Source of the DNA: Pelagibacterium sediminicola
Lineage (GTDB): Bacteria; Pseudomonadota; Alphaproteobacteria; Rhizobiales; Devosiaceae
Direction of reading: 5' to 3'
Assembly: GCF_003390885.1 (NCBI RefSeq)
Contig: NZ_QMEL01000002.1
Coordinates: forward strand, 62,001 to 126,000
Length of the DNA stretch: 64,000 bases
Below the pieces are notes generated by a model that saw only the letters and a list, made by a program, of their open reading frames with translations, had not been told where the DNA came from and searched no databases. Positions 59,718 through 64,000 of this stretch are shown here, piece by piece (position 1 is the first letter of the stretch; every line of letters begins with the position of its first letter). A program made the translations under genes and the position numbers.

Positions 59718-59817
59718 AGCCGGGACCCGTAGCAAACCATCCGCGACGGCGGGTGCCGAAGCATGGACCCCGGCTTTCGCCGGGGTAGCGAACAAAGCAA
59801 GTTGCAACTCCCGGAAT

Positions 59818-59843
59818 CAAAAAGGCCATCCGCGGATGGCCTT
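59818..59843 (-). terminator. Intrinsic terminator after mucR
   Basis: On the minus strand AAGGCCATCC-GC-GGATGGCCTT is followed by TTTGATT. It lies about 30 bases past the mucR stop. Confidence 0.85.
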
Positions 59844-59871
59844 GGTAAGAGTTTCCTCGATGGGATGACGG

Positions 59872-60294
59872 TCAGCCGGCCTTGCGGCCCAGCCCGTTTG
59901 CCTTGGCAAGCCTCGAGCGGGTTGCCGAGTAGGATGGTGCGACCATCGGGTAATCGGCGGGGAGACCCCACTTTTCGCGGTATTCTTCCGGCGAGAGATT
60001 GTAGTGGGTTCGCAGGTGGCGTTTGAGCGACTTGAACTTCTTTCCGTCTTCAAGACAGATGATGTAATCGGGCGTCACCGACTTGCGAATGGGCACTGCG
60101 GGCTTTTTTTCTTCAACAGGTTCGGCAGCCTCTTCCTGGGTGAGACCTTTGAGCGCGGCGTGAACTTCGGCAATGAGCTTGGGAAGATCGCCGGGGGCTA
60201 CCGCGTTGTTGCTCACATAGGCAGCGATGATCTCGGAGCTGAATTCCACGAGGTCGAGGTTGACCGGCGTTTCCGCAGGAGCGGTCATCGACAT
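59872..60294 (-). CDS. mucR: MucR/Ros family transcriptional regulator
   Basis: A 140-residue zinc-finger regulator. The N-terminal oligomerisation helix region (LVEFSSEIIAAYVSNNAVAP) precedes the Ros finger: Cys80, Asp83, His93 and His97 in a C-x2-D-x9-H-x3-H arrangement, in which Asp replaces the second Cys as in several rhizobial members. The end YREKWGLPADYPMVAPSYSA is invariant in the family. MucR silences AT-rich promoters, controls exopolysaccharide, motility and cell-cycle genes, and represses itself. The AT-rich 60295-60431 upstream region fits as its own target. Confidence 0.92.
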   Translation of the reverse strand: MSMTAPAETPVNLDLVEFSSEIIAAYVSNNAVAPGDLPKLIAEVHAALKGLTQEEAAEPVEEKKPAVPIRKSVTPDYIICLEDGKKFKSLKRHLRTHYNLSPEEYREKWGLPADYPMVAPSYSATRSRLAKANGLGRKAG

Positions 60295-60431
60295 TGCACT
60301 TCCTTTCTGGCCTGGGGGGAGCCAATATTTACACAACAATGAGAAATCCGCGTCATTTCACGGTTCTTGTCTAGGGTTATTTAACGTCCCTGACAAGCAT
60401 TTTACCATATATTGGCAGAATTTTGATTGTG

Positions 60432-60785
60432 CTAAAGTTTATTGGTTGTTGAACCAGGGTTTTCAAGTTCGTTGAGCACGGTTTCATCGCAAGGACGGTA
60501 TCCGGCAATATAGGCGGCACGGGCCAGAAGATGGGCCGAAATGGGCGCGGTGAGCATGAAAAAGACAATTCCCACCAGCGCGCGCAGGATGACCGCACCA
60601 TCGAACGAGACGAGCGCGATCGCCACCAGCACCGCCCCCGAACCCACCGTTCCGGCCTTGGAGGCGGCGTGCATGCGCGTATAAAGGTCGGGCAGGCGCA
60701 GGATGCCGATAACCGCCAGAAGGCTGAACAGCGCCCCGATGATGACCAGCGCGCCGGCCAGGTAGTGAAGGGTTTCCACGATCAT
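60432..60785 (-). CDS. mnhG: Multisubunit Na+/H+ antiporter subunit G (MnhG/PhaG)
   Basis: A 117-residue protein with three membrane helices, including [20 protein letters not shown] and the conserved [16 protein letters not shown]. It is the small G subunit of the Mrp/Mnh complex. It is last in the operon; its start overlaps the stop of mnhF (ATGA). A 31-residue hydrophilic tail is present. Confidence 0.9.
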   Translation of the reverse strand: MIVETLHYLAGALVIIGALFSLLAVIGILRLPDLYTRMHAASKAGTVGSGAVLVAIALVSFDGAVILRALVGIVFFMLTAPISAHLLARAAYIAGYRPCDETVLNELENPGSTTNKL

Positions 60786-61108
60786 CGGCGTGCCTCCGGG
60801 CGTGACTGCTCCTCGGCCGCCTGGCTGATCTGCCAGCGCTGCAGGATGAAGCGGGCGAAAGCGACGGTGGAGAGAAAACCCACAAGGCCCAGCGCGATGG
60901 CAATGTCGAGATAGAGCATGAAGCCGGTCCTGAGCGCGATGACCCCGATATAGCCGATGACCACCGCGACCAGCATATCGAGCGCCAGCACCCGGTCGGC
61001 TAGCGAAGGCCCGGCCGCGATGCGGTAGACGGCCAGGAGAAAGGCGAGGGTCAAAAGCCCGAGCGAGACGGTCGTTGCGAGGTGGAGAAATTCAGGCCCG
61101 CTCATCAT
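60782..61108 (-). CDS. mnhF: Antiporter subunit F (MnhF/PhaF)
   Basis: A 108-residue subunit with three helices and the F-subunit motif [20 protein letters not shown]. It overlaps mnhE upstream and mnhG downstream (ATGA in both cases). In the complex it pairs with MnhE and MnhG. The ATG at 61108 is the start that fits the overlap. Confidence 0.9.
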   Translation of the reverse strand: MMSGPEFLHLATTVSLGLLTLAFLLAVYRIAAGPSLADRVLALDMLVAVVIGYIGVIALRTGFMLYLDIAIALGLVGFLSTVAFARFILQRWQISQAAEEQSRPEARR

Positions 61109-61584
61109 TGGAACACCTCGATGATCCTTGCCTCGAAGCCTTCGCGGATCGAGCGGATGGTCTCCTGCTTTTCGCCGATGTCGAGGGCGTGGACGTAAAG
61201 GGTCGATCGATCCTCGGAAACGTCGACGGACAGCGTGCCGGGCGTCAGCGTGATGAGGTTGGCAAGCAGTGTAATCTGCTGATCGGTCGTCACCGTCAGC
61301 GGATAGGCGAAGATCGCGGGTTTGAGCTTTGCATGCATGTTGGGGGACGCCACGAGCACCGCCACACGCCAGGCCGAAAGAATCAGTTCGGAAAAGAACA
61401 TCACCACGAGCCGGATAATGCGCCCAAGCCTGCGCAGGATGAAGGGCTGGTCCACCTTGTCCCGGATGAACAGGGTCGCCACAGCGCCGATGGCGCCGCC
61501 GAGCAGCAGATTCATCAGCGTGAAGGAGCCGGTGACGGCAGCCCACATCAGGGCAAGGACGATGACGAGAAGAACGAAGGTCAC
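61105..61584 (-). CDS. mnhE: Antiporter subunit E (MnhE/PhaE)
   Basis: A 159-residue subunit: an N-terminal pair of membrane helices ([35 protein letters not shown]), the helix [20 protein letters not shown], and the soluble C-terminal domain with the family segment [17 protein letters not shown]. It is translationally coupled to mnhD and mnhF by ATGA overlaps. Confidence 0.9.
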   Translation of the reverse strand: MTFVLLVIVLALMWAAVTGSFTLMNLLLGGAIGAVATLFIRDKVDQPFILRRLGRIIRLVVMFFSELILSAWRVAVLVASPNMHAKLKPAIFAYPLTVTTDQQITLLANLITLTPGTLSVDVSEDRSTLYVHALDIGEKQETIRSIREGFEARIIEVFQ

Positions 61585-63164
61585 GGCTGGGCCACCTCCA
61601 CAAAGACCGCTGCAATATAGCGGGACGGGTCGAGCATGTCGAAACCGGCCATGCCGCTGGCGTTGAACAGCCAGTCGGGGAACAGGCCAAGCGCTGCAAT
61701 GAGCCCCGCCAGCACGACGACCGAGGGGAGCCCGAAGCGATTCTCAGCCCCCGAAAGTGCGCGCAGCATGGTGTTGCGCTGCTCGGACCGCTCACCCTCC
61801 GGCCCGTTGCGCCAGAAGACGTGCAGCCAGATGCGGCTGGTGGCGATGAGGGTGATAAAGGAATTGAGCAGGAGCCCCGAGACGATGAACCAGTCCCCTG
61901 CCCTCACCCCGCCTTCGACCAGCAACAGCTTGGGCCAGAAGCCGAGGAATGGCGGCAGGCCGGAAATGGTGAAGACCAGAAAGATGAAGACGGCCGAAAG
62001 CAGCGAATTGGCAGCGTAAATACCGCCCATCAGCCGAATCTCCGTGGTGCCGCTCATCTTTTCGACAAGACCGGCGGCAAGATAAAGCGCGGTGATCGTC
62101 AAGATGGAATGGACGCCATAAAACACCGCGCCGCCGATCCCGTGCATCGAGCCGAGCGAAAGCCCGGCAAAGAGCGCGCCGATGCCACCGATGACGAGAA
62201 AGCCGATGGCGCGACGGATATTGGTCTGGGCCAGCGCGCCGATCGGACCGAGCAGCAGGGTCGCCACGGCGATGACGGCGATGACCGGCTCGAGAGCAGC
62301 CCGCCCCTCGGGCAAGACGAACATCAGCACCCTTATGATGGCGTAGGCGCCCACCTTGGTCAAAAGCCCGCCGAACACGGCCGACACCGAAACCGCCGGG
62401 GTGTGATAGGAGGCGGGCAGCCAGGCATTGGCCGGGAAGGCGGCGGCCTTCACCCCGAAAGCGAAGAGAAACAGCGCCGCCAGCGTAAGCATGATGCCCA
62501 AGGGGATAGTGTCGGCCTTGGCGACGAGATCGGCGAAATTGAGGGTGCCGGTGACGCCATAGAGATAGGCGACCGTGGCGAGGAAAAAGGCCGTGGCGAG
62601 GAGGTTGAGAAAACCGTATTTCACCGCACCGTCGAGCTGGACCTTGCGCCCGCCCAGAATGAGCAGGCCAAAGGAGGAAATCAGCATCACCTCGAACCAG
62701 ACATAGAGGTTGAAGATATCGCCGGTGAGGAACGAGCCGCACACCCCGCAAAGCAGCAGCAGCAGCATGGGATAAAAGCCGAAACGATGCTCGCGGGCGT
62801 CGATCTCGCCTTGTGCGTAAAAGGCGACGAACAGCGCGGCGGCCGATGCGGCGAGGCTGAAGAGCGCGCTGGTCATGTCGGCGCCAAAGGTGATCCCGAA
62901 CGGTGGCAGCCATTTGCCCATGGTCATGGCTACGGGGCCGGTCTCGAGGACACGCAACACGAGCGTGACGTTGGAGACGACAATGGCGAGAATGATCGCC
63001 ACCGCAAAGGCCAGTTGCATGTCGCGATGACGGCGCAGCATGACCAGAAGCCCCGCGCCCAGCAGCGACAGGGCGACCGGCCAGACCACGACCCAATCAT
63101 CGATCGCGGTCGCCGTAGCGATCATCGCGGGGGGCAGGTCCAGGGATTGATATGGGCTCTCCAT
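61581..63164 (-). CDS. mnhD: Antiporter subunit D (MnhD/PhaD)
   Basis: A 527-residue polytopic protein of the NuoL/M/N-type proton-translocating family. Characteristic parts are FFDLY-type [20 protein letters not shown] (with the helix-5 Glu), the Lys-containing [36 protein letters not shown] and the discontinuous helix near [20 protein letters not shown]. It forms one of the ion channels of the complex. The ATG at 63164 lies 14 bases after the mnhC stop. Confidence 0.92.
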   Translation of the reverse strand: MESPYQSLDLPPAMIATATAIDDWVVVWPVALSLLGAGLLVMLRRHRDMQLAFAVAIILAIVVSNVTLVLRVLETGPVAMTMGKWLPPFGITFGADMTSALFSLAASAAALFVAFYAQGEIDAREHRFGFYPMLLLLLCGVCGSFLTGDIFNLYVWFEVMLISSFGLLILGGRKVQLDGAVKYGFLNLLATAFFLATVAYLYGVTGTLNFADLVAKADTIPLGIMLTLAALFLFAFGVKAAAFPANAWLPASYHTPAVSVSAVFGGLLTKVGAYAIIRVLMFVLPEGRAALEPVIAVIAVATLLLGPIGALAQTNIRRAIGFLVIGGIGALFAGLSLGSMHGIGGAVFYGVHSILTITALYLAAGLVEKMSGTTEIRLMGGIYAANSLLSAVFIFLVFTISGLPPFLGFWPKLLLVEGGVRAGDWFIVSGLLLNSFITLIATSRIWLHVFWRNGPEGERSEQRNTMLRALSGAENRFGLPSVVVLAGLIAALGLFPDWLFNASGMAGFDMLDPSRYIAAVFVEVAQP

Positions 63165-63178
63165 CGTCGGGCGTGGTC

Positions 63179-63556
63179 CTAATAGCTCAAGGGCGGGCGC
63201 GGCGCTTCGGGCGGCTCGGCAAGGCGCATGGTGTCGGTGTTGTCGGCATCGAGCTCCTGATAGGCGCGGTAGCCGAGCACGAGCAGGAAGGCAAAGAGGG
63301 CAAAGCCGATAACGATGGCGGTAAGGATCAGCGCCTGCGGCAAGGGATTGGCCGAGCCTTCGAGCGGCAGATAGTCGCCCGCCGGAACGATGGGAGGTAT
63401 CTCGACGGTGAGACGCCCGACCGTGAAGATCATGAGGTTGACGGCGTTGCCGAGCACCACGACGCCCAGCAGCATGCGGATGATCGACCGCGAGAGCAGG
63501 AGATAGACCGCGACGGCGAAAAATACTCCGATCAGACCGGCAAGCGCGACTTCCAT
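63179..63556 (-). CDS. mnhC: Antiporter subunit C (MnhC/PhaC)
   Basis: A 125-residue NuoK-like subunit: three helices (VALAGLIGVFFAVAVYLLLS, VVLGNAVNLMIFTVGRL, ALILTAIVIGFALFAFLLVL) including the conserved RSIIRMLLGVVVLGNAVNL and DPLPQALILTAIVIG-type segment NPLPQALILTAIVIG. It abuts mnhB (one-base overlap) and precedes mnhD. Confidence 0.92.
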   Translation of the reverse strand: MEVALAGLIGVFFAVAVYLLLSRSIIRMLLGVVVLGNAVNLMIFTVGRLTVEIPPIVPAGDYLPLEGSANPLPQALILTAIVIGFALFAFLLVLGYRAYQELDADNTDTMRLAEPPEAPRPPLSY

Positions 63557-63978
63557 CAGAAATGCTCCTCGTCGCTTTCGAGCGTGAGCGCGATGGTGGA
63601 CACCGCGCCGACCACCGCGGCATAGACGCCGATATCGAAGATCAGCGGGGTCGAAAGGGCGATTTCCCGCCCTTCGAGTTCAAAGATCCACCACAGCCCC
63701 GTAAGGAACGGAACCTCGGCAAACAGCGGCAGAAGGCCGGAAATGGCGGCGATGAACACACCGAAACCGGCAATGGTGATGGGGTGGACGACCATGGCCT
63801 TGCGCGCCTCGCGCACGCCGCAGGCGATGCCGTAAACCGCTAATCCCGATGCGCCGATGAGCCCGCCGATGAACCCGCCGCCCGGCTCGTTGTGGCCACG
63901 CAGCAGGACGAAAACCGAAAAGACCAGCATCAGCGCCGCGATGCCTGGCGCCACCGTGCGGAAAATGACCGTGTTCAT
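63556..63978 (-). CDS. mnhB: Antiporter subunit B (MnhB/PhaB)
   Basis: A 140-residue subunit with four helices and the family's [26 protein letters not shown] and [18 protein letters not shown]. It is a separate gene here, overlapping the mnhA end by four bases (ATGA) and the mnhC start by one base. In some rhizobia A and B are fused as PhaAB; here they are split. Confidence 0.92.
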   Translation of the reverse strand: MNTVIFRTVAPGIAALMLVFSVFVLLRGHNEPGGGFIGGLIGASGLAVYGIACGVREARKAMVVHPITIAGFGVFIAAISGLLPLFAEVPFLTGLWWIFELEGREIALSTPLIFDIGVYAAVVGAVSTIALTLESDEEHF

Positions 63979-64000
63979 GCTTTTGCCCTCCGGCGGCCGG
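63975..64000 (-). CDS. mnhA: 3' end of antiporter subunit A (MnhA), cut by the window
   Basis: The last codons read GRRRAKA and a TGA that overlaps the mnhB ATG. A basic C-terminus and a stop/start ATGA fit the end of MnhA, which is expected directly upstream. Only seven residues are in the window, so this rests on context. Confidence 0.45.

Overview
The window is GC-rich chromosomal DNA of an alphaproteobacterium, most likely a member of the Hyphomicrobiales (Rhizobiales) in or near the Devosia/Pelagibacterium group. The clues are a FeuP/FeuQ-type two-component system, a MucR/Ros regulator, a Pha/Mnh-type multisubunit antiporter, an RcGTA-type gene transfer agent cluster, alphaproteobacterial CsgH, and the dense palindromic intergenic repeats typical of rhizobial relatives. 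The genus is inference. I found no rRNA, tRNA or CRISPR array.

Layout. 1-2.9 kb: the end of an unrecognised gene, an unknown conserved gene and a lipoprotein. 3.0-5.3 kb: a PepSY-like periplasmic protein, response regulator and histidine kinase in one operon. 5.4-5.8 kb: a HicBA-type toxin-antitoxin pair. 5.9-21.5 kb, all on the minus strand: a nearly complete RcGTA-like cluster in canonical order (small terminase, large terminase, portal, two small proteins, protease, capsid, connectors, tail terminator, tail tube, chaperones, tape measure, distal tail and hub proteins, NlpC/P60 peptidase, giant host-specificity protein), ending in a DUF2793 gene and a GH108 endolysin. The capsid gene carries a one-base frameshift, and three palindromic repeat blocks interrupt the cluster.

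21.9-43.1 kb: housekeeping and accessory metabolism. This holds an M16C protease, MazEF, threonine deaminase (ilvA), an RNA methyltransferase, dihydroxy-acid dehydratase (ilvD), transporters, ArsR-type regulators with small divergent partners, a GAF-GGDEF protein, a Tat-exported lytic transglycosylase, a dicarboxylate/amino-acid symporter and a membrane dipeptidase. 43.2-45.0 kb: a curli-like island of two curlin-repeat proteins plus CsgH. 45.1-51.5 kb: cold-shock protein, metY with a structured leader, a YcgN-family protein, a class A penicillin-binding protein and a DUF1214/DUF1254 pair.

51.7-60.3 kb: genes with a cell-cycle or envelope flavour: DUF2336, a PAS histidine kinase resembling DivJ/PleC followed by a peptidoglycan-binding protein, SufE, a stand-alone DnaA domain IV protein with a DUF6456 partner, and MucR. 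60.4-64.0 kb: most of a multisubunit Na+/H+ antiporter operon (mnhG to mnhB and the last codons of mnhA).

The most notable signals are: (i) the capsid frameshift inside an otherwise intact gene transfer agent cluster; (ii) a strong internal Shine-Dalgarno and ATG inside the endolysin gene that would make a 61-residue membrane protein; (iii) a 259-bp MITE-like element inserted in a palindromic repeat, whose perfect 10-bp hairpin is restored on paper when the element and one TAA copy are removed; and (iv) several families of nested, dispersed palindromes.
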